64,000 bases of DNA from Blumeriella jaapii (taxonomy: Eukaryota > Ascomycota > Leotiomycetes > Helotiales > Drepanopezizaceae). The translations under genes were made by a program, and so were the position numbers. A model generated the notes under the pieces. That model saw only the letters and a list, made by a program, of their open reading frames with translations. It was not told the origin of the DNA and ran no database searches. Below are positions 10,849 through 23,107 of the stretch, piece after piece. Position 1 is the first letter of the stretch; each line of letters starts with the position of its first letter. The stretch covers positions 1,116,001 through 1,180,000 of the forward strand of contig VWND01000075.1 of assembly GCA_009599575.1 (NCBI GenBank), read 5' to 3'.

Positions 10849-11878
10849 CGCTCCCGTTGCTCTCGAACGTCCCCTCGGGGCGCGGAGGCCGTAGTTATGT
10901 GGGTGACGCGCCGGGTCGCGGGGTGGGTTGCGGATCTCGAATTAGAAACAGGGGTTCGCGATGATGGGGAGGGAATATTGGCTGGAGGAACGCGGTGATG
11001 GCTCTTCGTCCTTCGTCCGCGGAATAGATGGTCAGGTGGGTAGAGTGGAGTTTCGAGGTGCAACTGTGAAGGCGCGCGCGTATTTGAAGAATGCGGTGGA
11101 TGTCCAGTCCATTCCTGTCTACAGTACTTGTGGTACTTATGCTACTTTGGGCGCCTGCCAGTAAATGAGCAACACACACCCAACCCAACCTCTCCTTCCA
11201 CCGCTCATGGAATCACAGCCAGCACGTCGGAGCCCAACTCAACCTCGGCCACCTCATCCCATTCACTCGCTGCCCCCCCAGTCTCCCATCCCGTGACTGA
11301 CTCAACTCCCAGGGACGATCCATCCCATGACTCCGACGCGGTGCGCTGCTGGTGTTGATGTGCCACGCAAAACACCCGAATTTTGCACCACGGATGACGT
11401 GTTTTCGGGTGGGGGAGAAGTGGTGAACGGCGAGATGTGAGAGAGGAACATTCACAAAAAGACACTGCGCGCATGGATCAATAACAGAGAAGGCTTGGTA
11501 TTAGGTTATGTATGTCTTGACCGTGTCGTGATTCTTTCTTGGCTGAGGCTACGCGTCGGCACACCTCTAGGAGATGACTTCCGAGGAGGACGCATGTGTG
11601 ACCGAGACCCAACCAGGGAACAAAATACTCCTCGACGCCCGAGCGGGCGGAGGCAGCTAAAATACGGTGTGGGTATCTATGGTAAGGCCGGGCTAGCATA
11701 GCGAGGCCACGGCAGACGTGCCTGGATTTCTACATCTCATAAGAGAAAGACTGCTGCAGGGTGGAACCGCATGCAAACGCCTCGATGCGCAAGTTGGCAT
11801 CGTCAATGCCGCAACCGGAACTCCACAGATCCAGTCATCCCTGAGCGTCAAAAATGATATCGGCTGAGCGAGCATTTT
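10849..11878. other. Intergenic spacer
   Basis: No gene is supported. Open frames of 60-100 codons occur on both strands but lack recognisable motifs or plausible splice partners. The MARVEL-like gene's promoter should lie at the left end. The right end is the 3' side of the neighbouring 2EXR gene, which is transcribed toward it. Confidence 0.5.
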
Positions 11879-13046
11879 TCACTCGTAGCGGATTCCTCCC
11901 ATCATGCGGATAGTGAAGTCGGGAAATGGCGTCTCGTCCTCCTTCATCTGAATTCGCAGATTATGCTGTTCGTAACTCATGCTTTCCAGGCTGGCTTTGA
12001 GTCGATGATACCGGCATTGGTTGCGAACCCTCTCCAAGTATGCCTTGTCCTTCGCCCCATTCTCGTCGTCTTCCTGATAGCCAGGTTGACGGATGACGGC
12101 CAGAGCCTTCAGATTCGGCATGTACTCCTTGTACGGCTCCTCGCTGGCTTCCCAGCCCCTTTTTAAGAGTTGCGTGTCTCTGGGATCCCGCGGTTTGGCA
12201 CCCTCGGAATAATCCGCACTGTCTTTGATGTGGTGCAGCATGAGATCGACCGTCTCGGCACGAGTCGTCCCGGGCGTGATCTCCTTCATAATGGGTACAT
12301 AGCTCAAGGGCGCGGCGGCGGCATCGATGTCCGGAGAGAGAGGATGGATGACGATCGTCAAGTCTTCGTTGCCTGCGATGCAGAGAAACGACATCCACAA
12401 GCAGCCCGCTTTGACAACCTCTGCCAGCCAGGTCCAGAAATCCAGGGCGTAGTGTTTGACGCCTTCCAGCAGCTTGCAGAACTCGTCATAAGCATCGTTG
12501 AACTCGGTCTTGGGCAGGCCGGAGTCCAGCGGCGCGGCCCAGTCGATGCATCTCAGGAAGAGGAAGTCTTCCAGCAGCCCGTCTGCGAAATAGATCGTGT
12601 CGTGCTCCTTGTTCACATAAATGAACGTCCCGTCTCTCTTGCACGGACGATTCACATCGGCACCGGGGAACCGTGTCCAGTGCCTCGACCCAACAGCCCT
12701 CGCGGCCTGGCAGACGTGCAGGATGGGTGGTACGGGCCATCTCTGCGGGGCGAGAATTCGAAGCTCGGCCGGCTCGGACGGGGGCTTTTCGTCGGGCCGC
12801 TTGGGTCTGCGATCTTTTGCGACCGTCTGTACTCGGGCATTGCTTCTGGCGTAATCCTCGCATCCAAACTCCCATATGCCTACTTGGACTTCGAGGGGGA
12901 GGGAGGCAAAGGGAGTGAAGGTCGTGGCGGGTGCGATGTGCTGACCGAGGCTGTTCCTGGAACGGGTCAAGGAGGACCTTCACAATGTCATTACACCTTC
13001 AAGCAATGGAGTAGGTCGGGAATGCTGGGACTTGCCTTCGTGACAT
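11879..13046 (-). CDS. 2EXR-domain protein
   Basis: This matches the fungal 2EXR (F-box-like) family of unknown function. Seen: the opening FASLPLEVQVGIWEFG, matching the family's F-x-x-LP-x-E-x-R-x-x-IW core. Then ILHVCQAARAVGSRHW corresponds to the hallmark 'hvCreSR' block, and DTIYFADG to the 'DtlyF' block. The main exon is 12956-11879, but that frame has no ATG before its upstream stop. A tiny first exon at 13046-13036 (ATG TCA CGA AG) joined by a 79-nt intron with a perfect GCAAGT donor restores a start, giving about 362 aa beginning MSRRNSLGQ. The GC-AG intron is an inference from sequence. No transmembrane or secretion signal is seen. Confidence 0.75.
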
Positions 13047-15599
13047 GTTGAATGATGTGGACAACGTTCGCGTCAAAAGGCTTTGTTTACTTGTCGCGCT
13101 GACACGTGCTTGTTTTTCGTTGGAGTGATGTGTAAAGCGATAACTGGACCAACTATTTTTCTGTTGAGTGGATCAATCACTTACTTGATCGAATATGAAT
13201 GTCGCATGTCAAATACTCGAACCCAGATCGACCTTGAGTTAGGATCATCGAGAGCCGCACTCACCTCCGGAACTACATTTTGTGGTCGTGCAAGAGGCAA
13301 TAGCATCCCACCACTTTCATATCCCCTCACCCCCAGATGCATTCGCAGATTTTATCGAGGGGAGAGATGTACATTACGGGCTTACTTCGCCTGAGCTCGA
13401 TGTGGTTCTATATCTAAGGGAGTGACTTGCTTCTCCAGATGAACTGTGAAGATTTCCATCAGGATTGAGATATCTCATATTGTCGATGAGGAGAAAAAGC
13501 CAGCGAGAGCTTCTCGCCATTCTGCTAAGGGTTTTGTATTGTTGATCGGCTACCCTACCAGATCCATGAAGCCAGATTTTGGGGCGACCGTTAGAAGTGT
13601 AATTTCGATGAACACCAAGAATCATATCAAAGGTCTGGCCAAGGACAACACATTCATATCTTAAGGGCTTCCCATTGTCTGGTAATAGTACCTGATAAAT
13701 GGTAAGGTGGAGCTCGATCTTACTGCAAAAAGACCGTCTGCGGGACATGCATCGATAAAGCTTGTAACAGATATACGCTTTTTTTACCGTGAAGTACTGT
13801 AGAGGCGTGTCCTGCATTCTTCCATCAGATTTCCAGCCCAAGGCTTCTTGACGTGTAGCATTTTGGTGCAAAGCAGCAGTCACAACTGCTTTCCACCGAA
13901 AAGTCGTAGCGGGAACATCAGACGGGATCCCAGCCAAAGGTATCTGCATGCGTTATCACAGACACCATCACGCGGGGGTTTTCTTCTATCGGTCGTTTCC
14001 GAGAAGCTGTAGGCTATGGGCGGCCACCTGTGTCGCAGCGATCGGGGTTCACCGATTCCCAATCGAAGGTACCGTTGAGATTTGGCACGCATTCTTGCTT
14101 GGCTTTCCCACACCTTCAGCAGGCTCGAATCCTTAGTTGTTTACTCTAATGCCCATAGGGTCTGACCCCTGGTTTGGCCGTTCTCCGTGAATGACATGTT
14201 ATCTCAACCATCAAACGTGTTCCCTGCCACGAAAGCTTGCCACTACGCAATCACTCACCCGGGCCGGGTTGAAGAAGCGGGAACGGGTGCCGATCCCGAT
14301 GCCATCCGATGAAATCGTATTTGGCATTAGATAATTAACGAAGTCACCGGAGGATTCAACACATCCCCACTACAAATTGAGGCCCCGTTTTGATGTTTCT
14401 AACCATGGCTCTAGTATTCTTCACGGTGCAAGTGCTTTAGTCCAATACAGCTCAAGATCACAATTAGCATGTGTTCGAAATTTGGGCACACAATTGTGCT
14501 GATTCATATTTCTAAATCCATCAGCAACTATGTTAATTCGCTCCTGCAATCCGACAGTGTTGTGATGTTTTGCTGTTCCTTTTGGTCTTCCTACGGCGGC
14601 ACATCTCTATCCCGCAGTACTCGCCTGATCCATGGAGTTGCTTATTTGGGTTTGAGGAATCGTTCCTATCAGGTAGGACTCGGCGTATGGGAATGTGCCC
14701 ACAGCCTGAAAAGGTCGCGATTCTGCCGCCCTCTGCAAACATCAACCCTTCCTCACTGATGATACATTACGAAAATAAAAGGACCCAAAAGGGCTTGGCC
14801 TGTGTTGCAGATGTCAGACGCGTGCGAATCAATCGTGGATTATAAACAAGCGCGGGTTTACTGATACAATGCAAACAAGTATGCATAGTGTAGAGGTTGA
14901 ATGCTTGGGTGTGAGCTGCAAACAAACAAACACGTCAGATTTAAGGTTATCTTCAACCAGAAATCCTGTGTAGGTGTTTGATTCACCAAGCCATGACTCG
15001 CCATTAAACTTACATATATACTCTTATCTAAATGATCCACTCGAGCCAAGATTGATTTTGGACAAGTTGCTCTAAAATGCTCAATTTGCTCCCTGCTTTC
15101 TCTCGTCTCCTTAGTGGTACCCTCCGCACAACCAGAGCGTCAAATCATCTATAAACTCGGATCGCAAAAGACGCGATTATCACAAGAAAGATCGTGATTC
15201 AGGTGTTGACTGTTAGCCAGCCGCGAGCAAAACAGGAAGGTGGCTGACCATCGACCCCCCGGACGACACCTTGTGGTGACATCCTCGAACAGGATTCGAG
15301 AGTGCAGTTGTAACGGCGATATTGAGATAACGGATCTAGAGTATTACTCATTTAGTCTCGCAATTGCGTGTGACCTTTTCGGGGTCGCCATGCAATCCTA
15401 TAGCAACACCATCAAGGTATGCGTAAGTGTTGACGACAGTCTTGACCCAACTGTGCCAATATTCTCCCAAGGCCAGTAAGTGCTTGCACAGGTTGGAGAG
15501 TATTTGAGAGTGCTATAAAGACCGGTCTTCCCTCCTGGGAACCAACTCATCAATTCGGCCTAGAACGAACTTTTCAGCTGTTTCGTCGAGATATTGAAA
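13047..15599. other. Long spacer without a supported gene
   Basis: Composition is near 45-50% GC with few microsatellites. A 191-codon minus-strand frame (13949-13374, starting at ATG) is the longest, but it has no recognisable domain and no flanking exons, so I do not call it. The 3' part contains the promoter of the small secreted protein gene that begins at 15600. Confidence 0.4.
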
Positions 15600-16218
15600 A
15601 TGGTTGCCATCCACTACCTACTGTGTTTGTTCATCTCTGTCACTACCGCCTTAGTCGTAAATAAGCGAGGGTTCCCTACGATTTCCGATAACTTGGATGT
15701 CATCAAAGAGAAAGTCGAAAAATTGAACGAATTGACACTGACATCTCGTCCTTTCGAACGTGAGGGGGTCATGGGAGCAATTCGCATTCTCACAACTGTG
15801 GATTCTCTTACATTCGACTACGTCGATGCGATTGCAAGTGTCCAAGAAGAAATGTCACCTGACAATATAGATCTTCACTTTGCTCAGGACACGATCAACT
15901 TACTCAAATCCCAAACCTTGAAATTCCTTCAAAATTTGAAGGACAAGAGAGGGGAGTTCCGTAAGGTCAAGGGCATTTCGATGGCGCAATTCTTTGTCGA
16001 ACAGCTTGAAATGACTCAAGATGAGTACTGGCGCCTGTTGGCTTTTTATTCTAAAGACAAGGAGTAAGTACCACAGGCATACCCTGGAATAGGTCCCGAT
16101 CTTTGCCTTGTCATGTCATCGCTAAATTTCCACGCTCTAGTCTTAAGGAAAAGCAGAGAATCATAGGGCCGACTTTGAAAAGATGTTTACGGAGGCGATA
16201 GATTACTACAACAAATGA
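15600..16218 (+). CDS. Small secreted protein, HsbA-like
   Basis: Two exons, 15600-16063 and 16167-16218, give about 171 aa. The start ATG at 15600 (context GAAAATGG) begins a signal peptide, MVAIHYLLCLFISVTTALVV, followed by a helical body with regularly spaced hydrophobics (NLDVIKEKVEKLNELTL, INLLKSQTLKFLQNL). Exon 1 otherwise stops right after a GTAAGT donor. Splicing to the acceptor ATAG at 16166 yields the tail EADFEKMFTEAIDYYNK. Length, secretion signal and four-helix-like layout resemble hydrophobic surface-binding protein A (HsbA)/galactomannoprotein-type fungal proteins, so the mature protein is probably extracellular or wall-associated. The family match is a judgement by eye. It has no Cys-rich pattern typical of many effectors. 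Confidence 0.6.
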
Positions 16219-16780
16219 TTGGTTCGGAGACGCGATTCGGAGCGGGATGGCGTTGAATTCAGGAGTAACGGTGGATAGGTCAATAGACAGACTTGTCCAA
16301 ATGGTATGGGGATGTGTGGCTTGACGAACCTGGCTCATTGCACAGCAATGGAATCTCATTGTTACCTATAATTTTCATCCAATGCGAAAGATTGATGTGC
16401 TCACCAATAATCACTTCTATGTAGTCCGTCGCTGTCGAAACGTAATATCTATTGTGATCAAGGGCATTTCTGGACACGTGCAGATGCTGTTTGGAAATCG
16501 GATGTAATCGCAGTGGGCAAGCAAGAGACGTTTTCTGTATTCGACACTCTGAAGTTTCCCGCTGAGAATTTGATATCGGAGCAATGGTCCGAATAGCATA
16601 GCAAAGATCGCAAGTGGCATAAGGGGAAAAAAGGGTCCTGTCGTGCCTTTTGGCCCGGTCGGCTCCAACGCGCTAACGGCCTCGTGTCCATGCGGGCAAC
16701 CTCCCTCGCTTCAAGCAGCGGGATGACATCGAAAACTCGAGCGAGCTACCAGAACTCTGTCCACCACCGAATCATGAACG
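16219..16780. other. Spacer and promoter of the Rab GAP gene
   Basis: I see no gene between the small secreted protein and the Rab GAP. Both neighbours are on the plus strand, so this segment should hold the 3' UTR of the first and the promoter of the second. Confidence 0.5.
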
Positions 16781-16827
16781 ATGTTCAACCTCAGCAGCAT
16801 TGTGCAGAAGGCTCAGTCCCTTATTGA
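16774..16827 (+). promoter_or_regulatory. Upstream ORF overlapping the Rab GAP start
   Basis: An ATG at 16774 lies seven bases upstream of the main start (16781) in a different frame. It reads 17 codons before TGA at 16825-16827, so it overlaps the beginning of the main CDS. If the transcript includes it, ribosomes must bypass this ATG to make the GAP. Whether it is used is unknown. Confidence 0.45.
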
Positions 16828-19800
16828 CCCAGTTCAAGCCCTTAACATCTCTGCGTCCGACCGCAACCCGGCCAAGTCCACGCTCTTCCGCCATCAATTT
16901 CGACTGCCCGACTCCCAGACACCGCTTCAAGAGATCACCGCGGAGCTCACAATCTCTCCGCCGGCTACCTATTCCCCGAATGCTACACAAGGAGAGAAGG
17001 ACAGAGACCGTGAGCGAGGCTATCACTATGTGGGAAAGCTTCATTTGAGCGAGAGCTACCTCTGTTTTTCAACACAACCCACCAGCTTCCTGCAGACCGC
17101 CAGCACCAGCACATCCTCGGGCTTTACCGGGCAAACACACGGCGCCGGGCCGGGAGGAAATGGCTTCACGCTCCCCCTATGTGCGATTCGGCGTGTGGAG
17201 CGGCTGCATAGCCAAAACTTCCAGGTACTTGTCGCAGCCCTGCACCTGCCCGCAGAAACTGACAACGTGTCTAGTTTGCCCTGGCCATCACGACGTGGAA
17301 TGGGATTAGCAGCCCGAGTACGACGGAGGGGTCGAAGAATCATGCGAATCAACAAAAGATCACCGTGCAGCTAGCCGCCAGTCGGCAAGCCTGCGAGAGG
17401 TTCTGCGACGGGCTGAAGAAGGGCCTCAAGCATGGCGTGGCAGAAGTGGGAAAGCTCAAGAAGGTAGTCGCCGAATGCTACTCAGAGCATCTCCTTTCTG
17501 GCGAGAAGAAAACTGCAAACATTCCGGACGCGGGGCTTGGCATGATATTTCGATACCCGGGCGATGCGAGGAAACTGCGGGATAGAAGCAAGATGAGGTT
17601 GTGGGGAGAATATCTTCGAGAAAACGGGCGAAACGTTACCCTGATACGGCAACCTACCTTCCATAAGCTCATTCGAGTGGGGCTCCCGAATCGACTACGA
17701 GGAGAGATATGGGAGCAGACATCGGGAGCCCTGTTCTTACGCCTAGAGGAACCTACACTGTTTGTAGACACGCTGGCAAAGTACGAAGGCCGGGAATCCC
17801 TCGCAATCGACGAAATCGAGAAGGATCTAAACCGAAGTCTGCCAGAATATCCCGGCTTTCAAAGCGAAGAGGGAATCGTACGTCTTCGGAGGGTGCTCAC
17901 AGCATACAGTTGGATCGATGCGGAAGTTGGATATTGCCAAGCTATGAACATTGTCGTAGCTGCCCTCCTCATTTACATGTCTGAAACGCAAGCATTCTTC
18001 CTGCTTCGCACCCTTTGCGACCGCTTGCTCCCTGGATATTATTCGACGACGATGTATGGCACCTTGCTGGATCAACGAGTCTTCGAATCTCTGGTAGAAA
18101 AAACCATGCCCATCCTATGGGATCATCTCGTCAAGTCGGACGTTCAGCTTTCGGTTGTGTCTCTTCCCTGGTTCCTTTCACTATACATTAATTCCATGCC
18201 ACTCGTGTTTGCATTTCGTGTTCTAGATGTCTTCTTCTTAGAGGGTCCAAAGGTACTTTTCCAAGTTGGACTAGCGATCCTACGAATCAACGGAGAAGAA
18301 CTTCTAGATGCCACGGATGACGGCGCCTTCATTTCTGTCCTGAAGAGCTATTTTTCGAAGCTGGACGAGTCCGCACATCCGAAGTCAGAGAATGCCAAAC
18401 TGCGAGCTGTTACACGTTTCCAGGAGCTCATGGTCGTCGCGTTCAAGGAATTCTCTGGAATCACGCAAAGCAGCATTTCGGATCAACGCATGAAGCATAA
18501 GAACGCTGTGTTGAACAATATCGAGAGCTTTGCAAAACGAACCTCGATACGGAACCTGGGGCCAGACAGCAAACGACTGAGCGTCGAGGATCTAGGAGCC
18601 TTATACGACCGATTCTACGGAATTTTGTATGAGCGGCAACAACGAAGCCAGATGATCCAGGATGAGGCGGAGAGGCGGAAGAAGGCCAGCAAAACCAGAG
18701 CCGCAGAAGTTGTGAGTGGACTGGGCGAAACTCAAAACATTGAAAAGGGGCGAGTGGGTTTGGGACCCAGTCCAACCCTTATGGACTACAACGGATTTCG
18801 AGAGTTCCTTGCAGGCATATCGAAGTGGGCTATCACGGATTCTCCTTCGTCCCAGGATGCCGACCTCGCGACTGGCCAAGAAAAACATTCATATTTTGGT
18901 AATAGCACTCGTCGCCGAGAGAATTTTCTCTCACCTTGGGGTGCTGGAAATCCAGAACCAGCTGATCACGAGTTTATGAGGCGTTTGTTTCAACGATGGG
19001 ATGTCGGTATGAACTCGGCCTTGACGCTGCAGGATGTTGTGACCGGTATCGCACACATCAAGGGCAAGGGAGACATCATGGGCAGCATCACATACTTTTT
19101 TGAACTCTACGATGACGACGGAGACGGAAAGGTTGACCGAGAAGGTATTCTCCGGATCTCCGAAGCATTACTCTTCCTCTCTCGTCGTGGTCTAGCCGGA
19201 TCCTTGACCCCATCCACGTCCATGGTTGGCCTGAGCGAATATGAAGCTGGTAATAACAACCCTCAAGTTCCTCAAGGTACAACACAAGAGCGCTTCTTGA
19301 ACAGCGTCAGTGCATTCATCAGACGCTGCTTCGAATATGCGGATCCTGATCATCCACATAATCAGCAAGACGACGGTAATTCAAAAACAGAAGATCCGGA
19401 GGTAGGTGATCCGGATAGCTTCGAGATTGGGGATGACAGCGATGAAGAGGAAGATCTCCTTGACCTGGGCACCGAGAAAGCAGCCAAAAAGTCACCGGGT
19501 CTCCCCAAACAGCCTCCTACTTCTGGTGGCTTGTCAAATGACCAGCGTCGCGTTTCTAAAGCTAAAGCCGAAGCCGCAAATGCAGCACTCGACCCCGCAA
19601 AACCTTTGCACATAACTCTGCCTACGTTCCGTATGGTAGTTCTCGCGGACGAACTTCTAGAGCAATTCTTCGAATCATCGTTTCCAGCTTCCTTTCGCAT
19701 CTCAAATAGCCTCTCCGCTAACAGCCCTTCGTCAAGTCTTACAACTTTCTCCAACATCGGCTTCGGTCGATCTGCTACAGCAGGCCAAAGTAGTTTGGGT

Positions 19801-20205
19801 GGCATCGGAGGTACCAGCTCAGCTGGAGCTGTGCCACCAGGGAAAGGTCTGCGTGGAGTTCTGGACAACATCGTCACGGATGGTATGCGCGTGGCCGCTG
19901 AGGTTCGCAGACGCATGGATGAAGCACAGAAGGAATTGGAGAAGAATGCCGTGTATAGACCTAACGAAGAAGACGACGACGAGGACGAGGGCTACGATGC
20001 ACGTACTTCGGGGGCCGAACGTCCCGGCGTTCGCTCTGAGGATAGAGACTTGCTCGAAGGCGCAGATGCTGAGGCGGCGAGCATTCGCGGCCAGGAAGGC
20101 GTGAGCAAGCAAGTCTCTTTGAGCCCGGCCAGTGGTGATGATGGGCGATCACGGAGCGTAAGTGGCGCGAGCACGGCCTCGAAGGTGCTGGAGTTTGAGC
20201 AATGA
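16781..20205 (+). CDS. gyp2: Rab GTPase-activating protein, GRAM-TBC-EF-hand (Gyp2/Mdr1 type)
   Basis: Two exons, 16781-17224 and 17275-20205, give about 1,124 aa. The 50-nt intron has a CTGAC branch site. Domain order: an N-terminal GRAM-like region (about residues 30-170, including GYHYVGKLHLSESYLCFS), then a TBC domain from about residue 284 (GLPNRLRGEIWEQ). Both catalytic fingers are present: the arginine finger in IEKDLNR (R about 335) and the glutamine finger in GYCQAM (Q about 370). A canonical EF-hand, LYDDDGDGKVD, lies near residue 760. The C-terminal third is acidic and probably disordered. This matches yeast Gyp2/Mdr1 and animal TBC1D8/9. The protein is expected to stimulate GTP hydrolysis by Rab GTPases in membrane traffic. 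The TBC domain looks intact. Confidence 0.93.
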
Positions 20206-22450
20206 AGCTACATTTGGTTCAGGTCTGATCGTTGTCGTTGTTTGTTTTCCATCATAGGGGAGGCGTAAGTGGCACTGAGGCTTTTGGCGTTTATGGCGTT
20301 TAGTAAGATGGATCGAAGCTGGGACAGATATCGAATGTAGAGGATTTACTTACTTGCAATGAACAGCATTGGTTATCAATTTTCACTTCTTCTCCAACTC
20401 TTTCAAGTGTGTAGGATTGCTGAACAACGGTAATTACTGTAGTTTACGAACATACTGTACAGTGTAGTTGAGCCTTGCACGTTCCATTCCTTTTGAGCGC
20501 CATTCTTTAACGAAGCTCTTGCATTGCCTAACGCCTCTTTGATCGTCCTTTCACTTAGAATTCACATCGCTCACGAGTAGTTCTACAATACAAGCATTAC
20601 GATCCCTGGAAAGGTTCTACAGAAATTGGTTGCAGGGGCGTGACATTCTCTGAAGTAATGCTTCGACGTGCTCGTCACGTTCAACTGATCGGTGTCACAC
20701 CCATCATCTATGGCAACATGGCGTGCTCTGCTGATCTATGTGTAAAGACTGATACCTTTTGATCATACTGATTTCCAATCAATGATTACATGCTGTTCCG
20801 GCTGGATATCAACTAGATCAACCTTCCTCCTTCGAGTGACGAACCTCCTGTATTTCCCCGCTTAAGAGACAGGCAAAGAACTAGAATGGGAGGATGTCTC
20901 AGGGCGCGAAGCTATTTACACTGTAGCCCGATGCTCGGAGATGAGCCTGAATTTTAACGACAAGTTGAAGGAGCCGGGTCGTTACACTTCGAGGCCTGAT
21001 GTTGAGGGGAATTTCTGGCCACCAAATAGCTAAATCAAATCTCCAAACCCCACAGATGAAGGCAGTTCCGGCCAGATTCATCAAACACCCAAATGGAGCT
21101 CTCACCGTGCAGCATACCGATATCGAAAGCGCCTCCGTCAACGAACCAGAGAAGTGTCTCATCTTTGGCAACCCGACTTGGTTGCCAAGGGCCATTACGA
21201 TCTCGCGCGAGGAGGGATTGGGCCGAAGTTTTGCTCGAGCGGCTTCGAAAACGATCGCTCCGTTCCCGTGTGGTGATGGGCGCGAGAGAAAATTTGGGCG
21301 TTTCATCTCGAGGCTTTTCCTTCTTTGCCCGTGTAGTCGCTTCGCGTCGCCATTCTTCCAATGACTGGTGGCCTCCTTGTACCTTCCAGACATCTCAAAC
21401 CGTTATAGATAAGCTTAGGGTTACTCGCCATCTCAGTGTTGAACTTCCTGCCAGTCCTGAGATGAACATCGTATAGAGGCAGGAATCGGTAATTCGAAGA
21501 TTGGTATTCATCCCGGGCTGGATGGTGAACCCACGCGTCTATATGTACAGTACCATGGAGTTCACCGGCATTATCTCTGGCGTGCGGGTGCGAGATGTGT
21601 GGGCGGAGTAGTTTTCGTGGACCAGGATGAGCCCCTCAACGTCCTTCACCGAGTACACAGTGGAGCTGTTGAGGATGGAACTTCTCCATCGCCGTCCTAG
21701 ACAGCCAAGTGACGAACCCTCTACACGTCGTCCGAAAGATCGGCACGGTAAAGCACATGCCTAAATTCTGTCTCCGTCTTCTATCCCAACGGACGCGAAA
21801 TACCCAGTCGAGAAAGAGAACGTCCTTCGCAAAGTTGGAACAAGTAAGGAGAAGGGCTGATGTGCTGCCGGAGCTCATTCCGTGTGTCATTTGAACGATG
21901 GAGCGAGCAGACAGATGCGAGAGACGTCTTTGACGGAGACCGGAATCTGAAGGGGGCTGCTTCTTCTACGGCCCCCGTTCTGACACTCTCGATGCCGCTA
22001 GTGACATGAGGTTGCACAGCCTTCACCTGCAGAAAAAGGACTCGGGGTCTTGATACGTACAGATGCATAGGTTCTGGGGGGCAGGCTTCTTGATGAGCTA
22101 GAAATGGGTCGCTGCCATAATTTTTGACGTGCTGTGAAAGTAATGAAACGATCTTGGATCTATGACTTGATCAGGACTGCAATAAGAGACATCTGGCTCC
22201 TTGTAGAAGCGGACAATGTCATGGAAATCGCATTTGGTGGATGCAGTCAACGTACTGTACTGTACGTCTCGCCTAATCTGTGTCGAACAACAACAACCCA
22301 CCTCGATCAGGCTAGGCCCTCTCGTTGGCTCGGCACCACTTCGCTCGACGCATGATGGTGACTCCACTTCTCGCATTCGACGACCTCCTCTCAACAACAC
22401 CTCGAATATCCAGCAACACCATCTCCCAGAATCTGCTACCAAAACCAAAC
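20206..22450. other. Spacer without a supported gene
   Basis: Several 80-160-codon frames overlap on both strands at 20900-21480 and 21640-22070. None has a recognisable motif or splice structure. Sparse GTACTGTAC motifs occur at about 20,455, 21,545 and 22,255. The right end is the presumed promoter of the second 2EXR gene. Confidence 0.4.
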
Positions 22451-23107
22451 ATGGACACATTCGAATCCTTTACGAGACTGCCGTCCGAGCTGCGGATCAA
22501 GATCTGGAAATTCACATTTCCCGAACCGCGCATCGTCCCCGTCCGGTACAACCGAGCAACGCAACAGTACATTTCGACGATGCCGGCCCCAGCAATTCTC
22601 CACGCCTCCGGCGAATCGCGCGCCCTCTTCCTCGAAACCTACACCAACTTGATTCTCTCACCTAAGCACGGCTCTGCCGTGTTCGTCGACCTTGCCCACG
22701 ACACCATCTTCTTCGACCACCTGGACTGCTCGCCCGAAGGCGACCTTTCCCTCGACTTGGCACACAGCCCGCACGCAGACCGCTTGTTGTATGTTGCGAT
22801 CCATGTGCATGTGTGGGAAGTGCTGCGGATGTTCAAATACGAGCCGCTGAGCGAGGTCAATGCCATGCGCAATCTACGCACCTTGGCACTGGTCATGTCG
22901 AAGGATTATGACCGAGGCTTCCTGCAGAGGAGGGTTGAGTATCATGGCACTGAGAGCCTCATCATCGAGTCCGAGTCGAATACCGTTGGCTCAGAGCTGA
23001 GAGACGTTCAGTTCGCTGTGGAGAACTTGAGATGGGAGCTGCAGCACAAAGTGAAGCTTCAGGGTGGACAGGGCCATATTCCAAACGTGCAGATGTGGTT
23101 GCTGTGA
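22451..23107 (+). CDS. 2EXR-domain protein
   Basis: A single exon of 218 aa. It opens MDTFESFTRLPSELRIKIW, a textbook 2EXR start (F-x-x-LP-x-ELR-x-x-IW). It continues with PAPAILHASGESRALF, matching the 'hvCreSR' block, and VFVDLAHDTIFFD, matching the 'DtiyF' block. The frame is open upstream with ATGs at 22352 and 22355. I chose 22451 because the family core normally begins within ten residues of the start. The function of 2EXR proteins is unknown. The gene is on the strand opposite to the 2EXR gene at 11.9-13.0 kb, and the two are not close copies. Confidence 0.8.
   Translation: MDTFESFTRLPSELRIKIWKFTFPEPRIVPVRYNRATQQYISTMPAPAILHASGESRALFLETYTNLILSPKHGSAVFVDLAHDTIFFDHLDCSPEGDLSLDLAHSPHADRLLYVAIHVHVWEVLRMFKYEPLSEVNAMRNLRTLALVMSKDYDRGFLQRRVEYHGTESLIIESESNTVGSELRDVQFAVENLRWELQHKVKLQGGQGHIPNVQMWLL

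Noticed and set aside
13374..13949. 191-codon minus-strand frame starting at ATG
   Set aside because: No recognisable motif, no partner exons and no supporting neighbour; I could not separate it from chance.
20899..22068. Overlapping 80-160-codon frames on both strands
   Set aside because: None has a domain or plausible introns; openness is explained by composition.
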